Origin: a virus
Strand: one strand, 5' to 3'
Length of the DNA stretch: 64,000 nt
IMG/VR virus record: IMGVR_UViG_3300032323_000894
Location: 1-64,000 of that record
The notes under the pieces are model-generated. The model was not told the DNA's origin, did not search any database, and saw only the letters and a list, made by a program, of their open reading frames with translations. Made by a program: the position numbers and the translations under genes. Below, in pieces: positions 1 through 11,737 of the stretch; the stretch's first letter is position 1, and each line of letters starts with the position of its first letter.

Positions 1-1
1 A

Positions 2-580
2 TTAAACGCTCTTAGGGAAGAGTACGGGGCTAAAAAACGCATCGACGACCCTATGAAGTTCTACGCTCCGCAGAACCTTTATTATTACGAGGATGACCTT
101 GAAGACGATTTAGACATGTTTGCTGGGGAATCCCCCAACGCTCCAGCAGACCTAACTGACATCCCGACTTCTACTCTAAACGTATCTAGGCCCCGTACAG
201 TAGCAGCAGGTTACGACAAGAACCGTGGAGTTCTTACAGTAGTTTTCAGAGATGGAACTATCTGGAACTACCACAACGTAACAGAGGGTCAGTGGCAGAA
301 CTTCCAGGCCTCTATCTCTAAGGGTAGACCATGGATTAATGAGCAGAAGTTTGGCAGGGGAGAACCTGCCGATATGTCAAACCTAGACCCTCGAGTACAA
401 GCAAGCCTATATGCGGCTGCTCGCCAAGCTCAGCTACAGTACAAAACTGTTAGACAGTACCGCGGACCAAGCGGAAAAGCTAATATTAGTCGTCTAGGTA
501 AAACTGGCGTTGTAAAAGCTCAACGCTCACTTAGAGCACGTACCCCCAAACGGGGCGGAAAACCTCCAAAAAATAATTAG
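2..580 (+). CDS. KTSC-domain-like protein, 5' end cut by window
   Basis: The frame is open from base 2 to the stop at 580 with no stop codon upstream of the first ATG at 53. That ATG has no ribosome binding site, so the gene probably begins before the window. Residues about 50-100 (counted from ATG 53) show the pattern GYD..rGvLtVvFrDGt.wnY.NV....w..F..S.SkGrp.in, which resembles the KTSC domain, a small module found in phage and bacterial proteins and probably nucleic-acid linked. An acidic N-terminal patch precedes it and the tail is strongly basic (RSLRARTPKRGGKPPKNN). It lies just upstream of the terminase, where small terminase or accessory packaging genes often sit. A small-terminase role is possible but nothing specific supports it. 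Confidence 0.6.
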   Translation, partial: LNALREEYGAKKRIDDPMKFYAPQNLYYYEDDLEDDLDMFAGESPNAPADLTDIPTSTLNVSRPRTVAAGYDKNRGVLTVVFRDGTIWNYHNVTEGQWQNFQASISKGRPWINEQKFGRGEPADMSNLDPRVQASLYAAARQAQLQYKTVRQYRGPSGKANISRLGKTGVVKAQRSLRARTPKRGGKPPKNN

Positions 581-586
581 GACTAC

Positions 587-985
587 ATGCCAAAGGTACA
601 CGAACTCGGACCAGATAAGTTTTTTCAGTACATAGACTTTCCAGTAAAATGGGGATTTAAGCTATACGTACGAGGATGGACACAGGAAATTGCTGAGCCT
701 TTCCGTTCAGCTACACCTATAATAGTAAGACTTCCATTTAACAAAGCACTAGTATTTGGTAAGTGGACAGGCACAAAAAACGAGGAAGAGGCGCTTAGTT
801 CGGCTCTAGAAATGCGGATATTAACAGATGAAGATTTTTCAGAAGAAAATGGGTGGACGCCAGCCCCAGACAAAGATAGAGAAGAGAGTTGCGAACATAG
901 CGACTCCAGACCTAGTGATGTGGGCGGAGAATGCTTTGTATGTTATTGGGAAAGAAGTCACCCATTGGATGCGCGACAAAAATGA
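587..985 (+). CDS. Hypothetical protein with C-terminal Cys/His cluster
   Basis: A 132-residue protein that I do not recognise. It begins 6 bases after the upstream stop. The last third holds a C-x-H...C-x2-C arrangement (SCEHSDSRPSDVGGECFVCYWE region, about residues 101-124). This looks like a small metal-binding knuckle and argues that the reading frame is real up to its stop. The N-terminal part is mixed alpha/beta with no membrane segment. Its end overlaps the next small gene in another frame. Its position between a KTSC-like gene and terL suggests an accessory packaging or early-late role, but that is inference only. Confidence 0.6.
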   Translation: MPKVHELGPDKFFQYIDFPVKWGFKLYVRGWTQEIAEPFRSATPIIVRLPFNKALVFGKWTGTKNEEEALSSALEMRILTDEDFSEENGWTPAPDKDREESCEHSDSRPSDVGGECFVCYWERSHPLDARQK

Positions 986-1070
986 GGACTCTCTAGAAGA
1001 AGCAGCTTTAGGCGCTGAAGCCCTGACAGCAATTATCCACGAACTTAAGAAACGGTCTATGGATGTCTGA
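918..1070 (+). CDS. Small hypothetical protein ahead of terminase
   Basis: This frame encodes a short, mostly helical protein starting MWAENALYVIGKEVTHW and ending ELKKRSMDV, and it overlaps the terL start by 8 bases. The frame is open back to ATG 828, but an 828 start would overlap the upstream gene by 158 bases. ATG 918 (50 residues) is therefore preferred, although its ribosome binding site is poor and GTG 915 or ATG 849 are alternatives. The regular spacing of hydrophobic residues and the tight coupling to terL suggest a real gene. Function is unknown. Confidence 0.5.
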   Translation: MWAENALYVIGKEVTHWMRDKNEDSLEEAALGAEALTAIIHELKKRSMDV

Positions 1071-2688
1071 TGAGTCCCAGTACGAAGAACTGACGGATTC
1101 TCCTAGCGAAGAAGACTACCAGTTTGAGGAAATCAATCCTGAGTTTTTCTCTGGTGACGAGCACGTTCTTCCAAACGAGTTTGACGAAGATGAGGAAGAA
1201 GACGAACTAACCAAAGAGTTCGTTAATAAACTCACAGACAAAATACTTAAGTTTATGGTTGTTCTTGTAGGTCACGACCTACACTCCTATCAAAAGCCTC
1301 TTGCACGCAGAATCGTAGAATCTGTACTAATAAACGATGGTGAAGAAATTACCGCTTTGGCGTCTCGTCAGTCAGGCAAAACAGAGACAGTGTCTGATGT
1401 ACTAGCCACATTAATGGTAATCCTTCCACTACTTGCCAAGATATACCCAGACCTTCTAGGTCGGTTTAAAGACGGTTTGTGGGTAGGAATGTTTGCGCCC
1501 ACTGAGTCTCAGGCAGAAACCTTGTTTGGTAGAACAGTTACGCGACTTACTTCTGAGCGTGCCCTAGAGGTACTTGGCGACCCAGAAATTGACGATACAA
1601 CTAAGCGCGTGGGCGGAGTAACTCGTCAGATAAAGCTAATGCGCTCAGGCTCCACGATTACAATGATGACAGCTAACCCAAGAGCCAAGATTGAGTCTAA
1701 GTCTTTCCACGTTATCGTAATTGACGAATGCCAAGAAGCAGACGACTTTACAGTCTCAAAATCTATCTCTCCTATGCTTGCTTACTACGCGGGAACCATG
1801 ATTAAGACTGGCACACCAACTACAAGTAAGAACAACTTCTACAGAGCTATTCAGCTAAATAAAAGAAAAGCTACTGGTAGGGGAGCCAAGCAGAACCACT
1901 TTCAGTGGGACTGGAGAGACGTTTCAAAAGTAAACTCTGACTACCAAAAGTTTATTAAAAAAGAAATGCTAAGAATTGGAGAAGAGTCTGATGAGTTCCA
2001 GATGTCGTACAACTGCAAATGGCTTCTTGAACGAGGAATGTTCGTCTCCTCTACCGTCTTGGATGAACTTGGTGATACATCTCAAGAACTCGTCAAAGTC
2101 TGGCATAAAACCCCTGTTGTGGTCGGAATCGACCCTGCTAGAAAAATGGACTCCACTGTGGTCACGGTTGTATGGGTCGACTGGGACCGTCCAGATGAAT
2201 TTGGCTATTTTGACCACCGAATCCTTAATTGGTTGGAACTACAAGGAGATGACTGGGAAGAACAGTACTTCCAAATTGTTAACTTTCTTAGCAATTATGA
2301 CGTACTCGCTATTGGCGTTGACGCTAACGGTGTCGGTGATGCAGTCGCTCAACGGCTAAAGGTTTTAGTCCCAAGAGCTGAAGTAATTCCTTTAACCTCT
2401 AGCCCTACCGAGCAATCTAAAAGATTTAAGCACCTACAGGCCCTAATTCAAAGGCGCTCTATAACCTATCCTAACCACGCTAAGACTAGGCGGCTTAGGG
2501 TTCACAAGCGATTTGTGCAGCAGATGACGGATGCGGAAGTCCACTTCAAAGGCCCTAACTTTAGCGTCGCTGCGCCTAAAGAGACTTACGCCCACGATGA
2601 CTTTGTAGACAGCCTAGCTATAGCCTGCTCTTTAACCCAAGAGTTAGTCATGCCAGAGATTCAATCTACTACTTCACCTTTTTTCTAA
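1063..2688 (+). CDS. terL: Terminase large subunit
   Basis: The 541-residue packaging motor pumps DNA into the prohead and cuts the concatemer. An acidic N-terminal tail is followed by an ATPase domain with a variant Walker A (SRQSGKT, about residues 101-107) and Walker B VIVIDE (D221, E222). The nuclease domain begins with VGIDPARKMDSTVV (D357), has an IGVDANGVGD segment, and ends with HDDFVDSLAIA (D516), the usual acidic residues of the RNase H-like fold. Its length is typical for a headful or myovirus TerL. It overlaps the small gene upstream by 8 bases and is followed by a terminator-like hairpin. Confidence 0.95.
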   Translation: MSDESQYEELTDSPSEEDYQFEEINPEFFSGDEHVLPNEFDEDEEEDELTKEFVNKLTDKILKFMVVLVGHDLHSYQKPLARRIVESVLINDGEEITALASRQSGKTETVSDVLATLMVILPLLAKIYPDLLGRFKDGLWVGMFAPTESQAETLFGRTVTRLTSERALEVLGDPEIDDTTKRVGGVTRQIKLMRSGSTITMMTANPRAKIESKSFHVIVIDECQEADDFTVSKSISPMLAYYAGTMIKTGTPTTSKNNFYRAIQLNKRKATGRGAKQNHFQWDWRDVSKVNSDYQKFIKKEMLRIGEESDEFQMSYNCKWLLERGMFVSSTVLDELGDTSQELVKVWHKTPVVVGIDPARKMDSTVVTVVWVDWDRPDEFGYFDHRILNWLELQGDDWEEQYFQIVNFLSNYDVLAIGVDANGVGDAVAQRLKVLVPRAEVIPLTSSPTEQSKRFKHLQALIQRRSITYPNHAKTRRLRVHKRFVQQMTDAEVHFKGPNFSVAAPKETYAHDDFVDSLAIACSLTQELVMPEIQSTTSPFF

Positions 2689-2725
2689 AAGTTTTTAGTT
2701 CAGGGTGTAAAAATCTTAAGAAACA

Positions 2726-2764
2726 GGGAAACTGTTAGAGGAAATACTGCAGTTTTCCATTTTT
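2726..2764 (+). terminator. Terminator-like hairpin after terL
   Basis: A 9-bp stem, GGGAAACTG (2726-2734) with CAGTTTTCC (2750-2758), includes one G-T wobble and has a 15-base loop. It is followed by a T-rich run (2760-2764). It lies in the 94-base gap between terL and the next gene. Confidence 0.6.
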
Positions 2765-2782
2765 AATATTAAGGAGTTCCCC

Positions 2783-3178
2783 ATGGGTATTAGCCCTGCA
2801 CCACAGTTCCCTGAGCGTTCACCTCAGGCTTACGAGATGAAGATGGCTGGCAACACAGAGCGTCGTGGCCCACTACGCTTCGAAGAGGGTGTCGCTACTG
2901 ACACTGACGTACCTAACGATTTCCAGGTTGGAATCCAGAATGGCTTTGCAGCTGCTCCTGGCCGCCCAAACCGTAATGCCCCAGTATGGCAGAAGCCAGC
3001 TGCTGAGACTCTATCTGAGCGTGCTCACGTAGGTTCCGCAGCATGGATTGAAGCACCAACCTTCCTTGGTGAGTTTGCTCACGGTTCTTTTAGCAAGAAC
3101 TCTGAACAGGTTATCGAGACTCGGGTTGTTTCTGGCGGACGTCAGATGCGCAACAATCCAACAGTCGTAAACGACTAA
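2783..3178 (+). CDS. Hypothetical virion-region protein
   Basis: A 131-residue protein that I do not recognise. The start ATG has a clear AAGGAG site 8 bases upstream. The protein is rich in Pro, Ala, Gly and Asn, with little predicted secondary structure, no membrane segment and no Cys. It sits alone between two hairpins (2726 and 3193), so it may be expressed separately and perhaps at a high level. Its place between terL and portal suggests a structural or decoration role, but this is inference from context. Confidence 0.6.
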   Translation: MGISPAPQFPERSPQAYEMKMAGNTERRGPLRFEEGVATDTDVPNDFQVGIQNGFAAAPGRPNRNAPVWQKPAAETLSERAHVGSAAWIEAPTFLGEFAHGSFSKNSEQVIETRVVSGGRQMRNNPTVVND

Positions 3179-3192
3179 TTTAGCCTTACAGC

Positions 3193-3228
3193 TCTCGGCC
3201 TTTACTACTAGATTGGTAGAGGCCGAGA
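3193..3228 (+). terminator. Long stable hairpin without U-tract
   Basis: Bases 3193-3207 pair with 3214-3228 over 15 positions (13 Watson-Crick and 2 G-T), closing a 6-base loop. The core is TCTCGGCCT with AGGCCGAGA. No T-run follows, so it could be a Rho-assisted terminator, an RNA-processing site, or a 3' stabiliser for the upstream message. Confidence 0.55.
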
Positions 3229-3249
3229 ACTTGGCATTGAGGAGTTAAA

Positions 3250-3477
3250 ATGGCAGATGTACCTACCAACGAAAAGCTTTACGCAATGGTCGTAATGCAG
3301 GCGAAAGCTAAGTACCGTATTTACCCATCCCCAGGAGCTTCCCACTGGGTCCATAAGCGCTACCTTGAGCTTGGTGGAAAGTTTGAAGACTCTGAAGAAG
3401 TCAACGAAAGAAAAGAAGCTGTACAAAAGTTTGCAGAACGAGCTCGAGAGCTTAAGAACAAGCGTGGAGACAAGTAA
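3250..3477 (+). CDS. Small conserved phage protein with YPSPGAS-W-Y-GG motif
   Basis: A 75-residue protein with a good GAGG ribosome binding site. It carries the pattern KLYamV..qAKakYriYPSPgAShWVhKrYlelGGKF, which recurs in many small phage and giant-virus proteins that contain YPS...W...Y...GG. The C-terminal half is a charged helix. It may bind nucleic acid or partner proteins, but its function is unknown. Its stop overlaps the portal start (taATG), which indicates translational coupling to the portal. Confidence 0.65.
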   Translation: MADVPTNEKLYAMVVMQAKAKYRIYPSPGASHWVHKRYLELGGKFEDSEEVNERKEAVQKFAERARELKNKRGDK

Positions 3478-5198
3478 TGTCAATAGCTGATTTCTCCCCA
3501 CCGAGCTATAGAGCTGCATCATCTGACTTAACAATTTCTATCTCTCCACTAGGTCTTGTAGAACTAGCTGACGAAGAGTTTGAGGTCCACGGTCCTCGTC
3601 TAAACCGTTACTCCCTTAATTGGGCCATGTACCTTGGTCACCACTGGGGCTATCGCCGTGAACAAGGCGAAATGCAAATTTCCATCAACTACTACCGTGC
3701 TTTCCTAGATTACCTAGCTAGGTTCACTTTTGGTAACGGCGTTCACTTTAGAAGCCCAAAAGCTACAGAAGCAATCATCCCAGACCGCCTTGAAAGAGTA
3801 TGGGAAATTGACAACGACAAGATGCAGGTACTGTTTGAGATGGCTCAAACAGGGGGCATTACAGGGGACTGCTTTGTTAAAGTAGCTTACGAAGAAGCTT
3901 GGGAAGACAGCGTAGGTCGCTTTCACCCAGGTCGTGTAAGGATTCTTCCTCTTAACCCAGCTTTTGCTTTCCCTGAGTTTCACCCTCACGACAGAAGTCG
4001 ACTACTTAGATTTAAGCAGAAGTACCGTTTCTGGGGAACATCTCTAGAAGGTACCCGTCAGGTGTTTACCTACACGGAGATTCTTACCGATGATGTTATC
4101 GAAGAGTACATCAACGATGAGCTAATTGACTCTAGACCAAACCCATTGGGACAGATTCCAGTAGTTCACATTCCTAACATTCCAGTATCTGGTTCTCCTT
4201 GGGGACTTTCAGATGCCCATGACATCATCTCGATTAACCGTGCGTACAATGAAATCTCTACAGACATTGCCGACATCATTAACTACCATGCAGCTCCTGT
4301 AACTGTAATTGTTGGTGCCAAGGCCTCTAACCTTGAAAAGGGTGCCAAGAAGGTCTGGGGCGGACTTCCTAAAGACGCTCAGGTATTTAACCTAGAAGGC
4401 GGTGGCTCAGGAATTCAGGGAGCCCTAGATTACCTAGACAGACTTAAGATGTCTATGCACGAGCTGATGAACATCCCCGAGACTGCTTTGGGACAGGCAC
4501 AGCCAATCTCTAACACTTCTGGTGTTGCTCTTTCTATCCAGTTCCAGCCTTTGATGAACCGATGGTCGCAGAAGGTTGCAGTATACGGAAAGGGTCTTGA
4601 GCGAGTTAATGAGCTGGTAATGCTTAACCTAGCCGTTAAAGAACCAGAAACTCTTGTGTATAACCCTGAAACAGATGGTCCTATTAAAGATGGTCAGCTA
4701 ACAAAGCTTGACCCTAATGACCCAATGACTTACCTGACCTACTCACACTTCCCACCACCACTACCTTTGGACAAGATTGTCCTATTGAACGAGCTAGCTC
4801 AGAAGCTATCTATGGGCCTTGAGTCCAAAGAAGGCGCACTACGTGCTCTTGGTGAGGAATTCCCAGAAGAGAAGCTTGTTGAGATTCGTGCAGAGCTTAT
4901 TGCTGACGCTAAGTCAGATGGAGCTCTTAACCTTGTTAAGGTTCAAGTTCAGAAGCAGATTATGGATATGACTGGATTCATGGCTAGCCCAGACGGCACA
5001 GCTACTCCTGTAGACCCAATGATGATGGGTGATGGAGACCTATTGGGAGACGGCTCAATTGGTGCCCAGGGCACAGACCCTGAAGCACCAGTTGTTGAGG
5101 CTGAGACCCTAGACGCTGAACAGCGTATTCGAGAGACTTTGGTAAGCCAGGCATACGGGGCAAACGTCCCTAAAACCAGAGCGGTGGACAAAGAGTAA
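3477..5198 (+). CDS. Portal protein
   Basis: A 573-residue dodecameric ring protein of the capsid vertex through which DNA enters and leaves. Support comes from the gene order TerL, small gene, portal, scaffold, capsid, from the size, and from portal-like segments. These are an N-terminal YLGHHWGYRRE...YYRAFLDYLARFTFGNGV region, a central RAYNEIStDIADIInYHAAPVtvivG helix, and a region containing PetALGQAQPISNTSGVALSIQFQPLMNRW that resembles the portal stem/wing. The C-terminal 60 residues are acidic and disordered-looking. The start overlaps the upstream stop by one base. Confidence 0.88.
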   Translation: MSIADFSPPSYRAASSDLTISISPLGLVELADEEFEVHGPRLNRYSLNWAMYLGHHWGYRREQGEMQISINYYRAFLDYLARFTFGNGVHFRSPKATEAIIPDRLERVWEIDNDKMQVLFEMAQTGGITGDCFVKVAYEEAWEDSVGRFHPGRVRILPLNPAFAFPEFHPHDRSRLLRFKQKYRFWGTSLEGTRQVFTYTEILTDDVIEEYINDELIDSRPNPLGQIPVVHIPNIPVSGSPWGLSDAHDIISINRAYNEISTDIADIINYHAAPVTVIVGAKASNLEKGAKKVWGGLPKDAQVFNLEGGGSGIQGALDYLDRLKMSMHELMNIPETALGQAQPISNTSGVALSIQFQPLMNRWSQKVAVYGKGLERVNELVMLNLAVKEPETLVYNPETDGPIKDGQLTKLDPNDPMTYLTYSHFPPPLPLDKIVLLNELAQKLSMGLESKEGALRALGEEFPEEKLVEIRAELIADAKSDGALNLVKVQVQKQIMDMTGFMASPDGTATPVDPMMMGDGDLLGDGSIGAQGTDPEAPVVEAETLDAEQRIRETLVSQAYGANVPKTRAVDKE

Positions 5199-5327
5199 CC
5201 CCAAGTATTCACAGGAGTTTACCGAGAAATTTAAACAATTTTAAGGTGAACTTATTGAGTATAAGTGACAAGGTCATGTGGCATTAATTCGGAAAACGAC
5301 CCTGAGAATGAAAAGAGAATAACCATT

Positions 5328-6101
5328 ATGGACGAACAACTAGAGATTGCAGACGCAATCGAAACTGGTTCCACAGAAGCTTTTAACGAAGCTACTGCAG
5401 AAGCATCATCTACATCCGCTGCAAAGTACACTAACGAGGATATCGCTAAGGCACGTGCGCAGGAAAAAGAGAAGCTATACCCTGTAGTAGACAAGCTAAA
5501 AGAAGAACTCAATCTGCTAAAGCAGAAAGAGTCTGAGCGTGAAACTAAAGAAGCTGAGCGTAAGGCTGCCCGCGCAGCCCGTGACGCAGAAGCTGCTGCA
5601 GAAAAGAAGAAGCAGGAAGAAGCCGAGCTAGGCTTCAAAGACCTTCTATCTAAGAAAGAGCAAGAGTTCCAAGCTCAAATTGAGGCAGAACGTGCAGAAC
5701 GAGAAAAAGCTTTTGCACTTCTAGACCGTGAGCGTGAGTTCCAGGAGTTGCAGACGTACCGTCAGCAGCGTCTCGAGCAAGAACGTGAGAGCATTATTCC
5801 TGAATTAATTGACCTTATTCAGGGAAATTCCAAAGATGAAATCGAGCAGAGCATCAATGGTCTTAAAGACAAATCTGCGAAAATCTTCGAATCCGTGGCG
5901 ACAGCGTCGCAACAGACTCGCAAGGAAATGGTAGGAAGCCGAATTACGGCCCCTGCCTCTGGACCCCTCGACAATGACTCGGAGCAACGTTCGTATTCTC
6001 CTGATGACCTCAGGAACATGTCTATTACAGACTACGCGAAGAATAGAGCCAAGCTACTTGGTTCTGCAAGTAATAACCGTGGACAGGGATTGTTCGGGTA
6101 A
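5328..6101 (+). CDS. Head scaffolding protein
   Basis: A 257-residue, very acidic and coiled-coil-rich protein (long E/K/A/Q stretches across residues about 30-180) located directly before the capsid gene. This is the classic profile of a scaffold that templates capsid assembly and then leaves the prohead. The C-terminal segment DDLRNMSITDYAKNRAKLLG is the short amphipathic helix type that contacts the capsid protein. The frame is open back to ATG 5265, but ATG 5328 gives the natural MDEQLEIADAIE start. The 129-base gap upstream holds no clear promoter. Confidence 0.8.
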   Translation: MDEQLEIADAIETGSTEAFNEATAEASSTSAAKYTNEDIAKARAQEKEKLYPVVDKLKEELNLLKQKESERETKEAERKAARAARDAEAAAEKKKQEEAELGFKDLLSKKEQEFQAQIEAERAEREKAFALLDREREFQELQTYRQQRLEQERESIIPELIDLIQGNSKDEIEQSINGLKDKSAKIFESVATASQQTRKEMVGSRITAPASGPLDNDSEQRSYSPDDLRNMSITDYAKNRAKLLGSASNNRGQGLFG

Positions 6102-6135
6102 TTAACCTAACCTAACCGACCGAAAGGAACTAATA

Positions 6136-7266
6136 ATGGCGTCAGCTATTACAGGTTCGGGCCAGCTTGCTGGAGCCCCAACCGCATATTCAGGTTCGAA
6201 CAGCCAGCTATCTCAGGCTATTCAGACCATCTGGTCGAAGGAAATTCTGTTCCAGGCGATGCCTATTCTTCGCTTTGAGCAGTTTGCAGTTAAGAAGACT
6301 GAACTAGGTGTCGCACCTGGTCTTCGTGTTAACTTCCTTCGCTACAAGAACTTCGCAGTGGACCCAACTCCACTGACCGAAGGTGTCCGTATGACAACCT
6401 CTGCATTGACTGCAGAGCAGATTGCTATCACCGTTGCTGAGCACGGTTACGCAGTAGCTGTTTCTGAGCTACTACTTAACGCCTCATTCGACGACATCAT
6501 GGCCTCTGCTTCACGTCTACTTGGTCGTCACATGGCACAGTACCTAGACCTACAGGCTCGCAACACCCTTGGTGCTGCTACTTCTGCAGTGTTTGGTTAC
6601 GACCGCTCAGAAATCACTGGCGGTGCCTTCACTAACTACGACGAAGGTACTAAGGCAGCTAACCTTGCAGGAGTTACTGCAGACCACAAGCTGACTACTG
6701 GTGCAATCAAGGATGCAGCTCTTACCCTTGCTGGTAAGAACATCCCTCGCATTGGTGAAACCTACGTTCAGTTCATCCACCCAAAGCAGTCTCGTGACCT
6801 TCGCTCGAACCCAGAGTTCATTGAAGTCACCAAGTACGCTGCTCCAGGTAACTTCATGCTTGGTGAGATTGGTCGTCTATACGACGTAGTCTTTATCGAG
6901 ACCACTCAGGTTAACCTACTGGCATCTGGAACCAACATTGCAACCAGCCCAGCTACTGCTTACTCGCAGTCTGTTGGAGCACCTGCAAACCAGGGCTCAA
7001 TCCCAGTAACCGCTAACACCAACCCTGGTGGTGGAGGTAACCCAGAAAACGACGCTGCAGCAGCTACCACTGGTACTACTCAGACTAACGTTTACGAGTC
7101 AATCATGATTGGTGACAACGCATTTGGTCACGCAATCTCTCTACCAGTTGAGCTCCGTGACGGTGGTGTTCTAGACTTCGGTCGCGAGCACGCACTAGCA
7201 TGGTACGCCATCTGGGGTCTAGGTATCATCACAGACCAGGCTATCGTTAAGGTATACACCGCTTAA
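6136..7266 (+). CDS. Major capsid protein
   Basis: The 376-residue shell protein follows the scaffold with a GAAAGGAA ribosome binding site. Its pattern resembles the N4-gp56-type HK97-fold capsid family. It has an N-terminal segment that says QAIQTIWSKEILFQAMPILRF, then TPLTEGVRMTTSALTAEQI, a long spine-like helix region SELLLNASFDDIMASASRLLG, and a C-terminal LPVELRDGGVLDFGREHALAWYAIWG. An Ala/Thr/Gly/Asn-rich insert around residues 285-320 could be a surface-exposed loop. Codon choice is strongly biased to C-ending codons for Asn, Asp, Tyr and Phe, consistent with high expression. Confidence 0.92.
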   Translation: MASAITGSGQLAGAPTAYSGSNSQLSQAIQTIWSKEILFQAMPILRFEQFAVKKTELGVAPGLRVNFLRYKNFAVDPTPLTEGVRMTTSALTAEQIAITVAEHGYAVAVSELLLNASFDDIMASASRLLGRHMAQYLDLQARNTLGAATSAVFGYDRSEITGGAFTNYDEGTKAANLAGVTADHKLTTGAIKDAALTLAGKNIPRIGETYVQFIHPKQSRDLRSNPEFIEVTKYAAPGNFMLGEIGRLYDVVFIETTQVNLLASGTNIATSPATAYSQSVGAPANQGSIPVTANTNPGGGGNPENDAAAATTGTTQTNVYESIMIGDNAFGHAISLPVELRDGGVLDFGREHALAWYAIWGLGIITDQAIVKVYTA

Positions 7267-7285
7267 TAGCCAAACCCTTCGTGAA

Positions 7286-7315
7286 GGGGGGAGGGGGCTC
7301 GAAATCCCTCCCCCC
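7286..7315 (+). terminator. G/C-rich hairpin after capsid gene
   Basis: GGGGGGAGGG (7286-7295) pairs perfectly with CCCTCCCCCC (7306-7315). A smaller hairpin (7275-7288) partly competes with it. No T-run follows, so it may attenuate transcription or protect the abundant capsid mRNA. Confidence 0.6.
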
Positions 7316-7355
7316 AACACAAACAAATGAATATTCTATTTAGGAGAAAAATATC

Positions 7356-7724
7356 GTGGCAAATAAACCAACAAGTCCAATGGACGCAACAGGCAAGGCA
7401 GCAGAAGACGCTGCTAGACGAAACGCAGCAGAGCTAGCAGCTCGCAAGGAAGAGATTTCTCTTTCTCGTGCAGCAGAGGAAATCTCTCTAGCTAACGACG
7501 TGTTTGACCCAAAGAAACCAGACGCCCCACTTCTAATCGATGAGATTGAAGAAATTGGCGTTAGTGTTAATGATGAGAAAGTTATCATCCGAGTCAACAC
7601 TGATATTGATGACATGACTTATGGAGTCGGAAACTCTTACACCTTCAAGCAGGGTGTTAAGTACTCGGTTCCACGTGACCTAGCTGAGTACCTTCAGCGA
7701 CTAGGTTACCTGTGGCTTAACTAA
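7356..7724 (+). CDS. Small head-associated protein with C-terminal beta module
   Basis: A 122-residue protein starting at GTG 7356, with TAGGAGAAA upstream. Residues 1-55 form a charged Ala/Glu-rich helix, and residues about 68-122 form a compact beta module (VIIRVNTDIDDMTYGVGN, YTFKQGVKYSVPRDLAEYL, RLGYLWLN). The same module type is common just after capsid genes in actinobacteriophages. It is bracketed by hairpins at 7286 and 7740. A role in the head or in head-tail joining is likely from context, but the exact function is unknown. Confidence 0.65.
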   Translation: MANKPTSPMDATGKAAEDAARRNAAELAARKEEISLSRAAEEISLANDVFDPKKPDAPLLIDEIEEIGVSVNDEKVIIRVNTDIDDMTYGVGNSYTFKQGVKYSVPRDLAEYLQRLGYLWLN

Positions 7725-7739
7725 GCTACCTAATAAGCT

Positions 7740-7788
7740 GTCCGTCCTGCTGGTCCCCGCCCTCCTCACCAGCAGGGCGGACTTTTAT
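7740..7788 (+). terminator. Rho-independent terminator
   Basis: GTCCGTCCTGCTGGT (7740-7754) pairs with ACCAGCAGGGCGGAC (7768-7782) over 15 positions with a single G-T wobble, and is followed at once by TTTTATGTTT. This is the best terminator in the window and closes the head operon. Confidence 0.9.
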
Positions 7789-7850
7789 GTTTGCGCTGTA
7801 TTTTACGCCAATTTGCGAGACCATAATTACATCTAGATTTCGGAGGTATC

Positions 7851-8908
7851 GTGGCGACCATTTCCAGCCTCGTCGACAGAGTTCGCGTAGAACTCGGTGA
7901 TGTGCCAAAATCATTTGTCACCCAGTTCATGGCTGACGGCACCACTAATCGATTTAAGCTGCACTATTCTCCACTAGATGCAACTACAGTCGTAGTGTAC
8001 AAAAATAATGTAGACATCTCCGATGAGTGCTCTGTAGAGGAATCTTCAGGAATCCTCGTTACCGAAACGTTACCTGTTGACGGAGACGAGTTTACTGTCA
8101 GTGGTATGTACTACCGCTATTTTACTGGGGCTGAACTAGCTCAAGTTATTACTAGCGCCGTGGACATGCACTCTGCAAAGCATACAGATTCCCTGGGACG
8201 TAAGATTACCATCGATACTCTCCCTTACATTGATGAGTACCCAGTAGTTGTGTACGCCACAGCTTTGGCGCTGTACACCCTTGCTACTGACGCATCCTTT
8301 GACATTAACATCTTTGCCCCTGATGGCGTGACTATTCCTAGGTCTGAGCGTTACCGCCAGCTTCTAGACATGATGAACACTAGAAAGTCTCAGTATGCTG
8401 AGCTATGTGCCCATCTAGGTATTGGCCTATACAGTATTGATGTATTTACTCTTAGACGAATCTCTAAGAGGACTAATCGTTACGTACCTGTTTACAAGCC
8501 TATGGAAGTTGACGACAGGTCTTGGCCACAAAGGGTTAACCTTTCTCTTCCTGATTATGGAGATGCTCAACCAGCATGGCCAACAGAGGGTGGCCCACTA
8601 AACGCTTACCAAGGCGTTGCCTACGAAGAGCAAATTTCCTTTACAGGAGACTTTACTGGAAAGACTATTATTGCTCGTCTTCTAGCTCAAAGAGGAAGCG
8701 TGCAGGTAGTTAGAAACTTTACCCTAGAAGTAACTACTGAGGATGACGAAAACTTTGTAGCAAATATTTCATTGACCGCTGAAGAAACAATTCGACCACC
8801 TCGACGTACGCACTGGCAAATTGCTAGTAAAGACAACGAGACTAACGAGATTATTGAAATTCTTGGTGGCGACTTCTTTATCCAACGTCGTAGTGAGGTT
8901 ATCCTTTA

Positions 8909-8909
<1 letters not shown>
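7851..8909 (+). CDS. Neck or head-tail adaptor protein with C-terminal beta-sandwich
   Basis: A 352-residue protein starting at GTG 7851 with a CGGAGG site. The first half has a short beta region ([24 protein letters not shown]) and then helices ([35 protein letters not shown]) resembling phage connector/neck proteins. The last 130 residues form an Ig-like sandwich ([18 protein letters not shown] ... [20 protein letters not shown]) of the kind used to hold fibres. It ends one base into the collagen-like fibre gene (taATG), so it may anchor that fibre at the neck. The call rests on position and architecture, not on a recognised family. Confidence 0.6.

Positions 8910-11736
<2,827 letters not shown>

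Positions 11737-11737
<1 letters not shown>

Noticed and set aside
4949-5212. Reverse-strand open frames within portal and other genes
   Set aside because: They lie opposite long confident genes and have no supporting motifs or ribosome binding sites.
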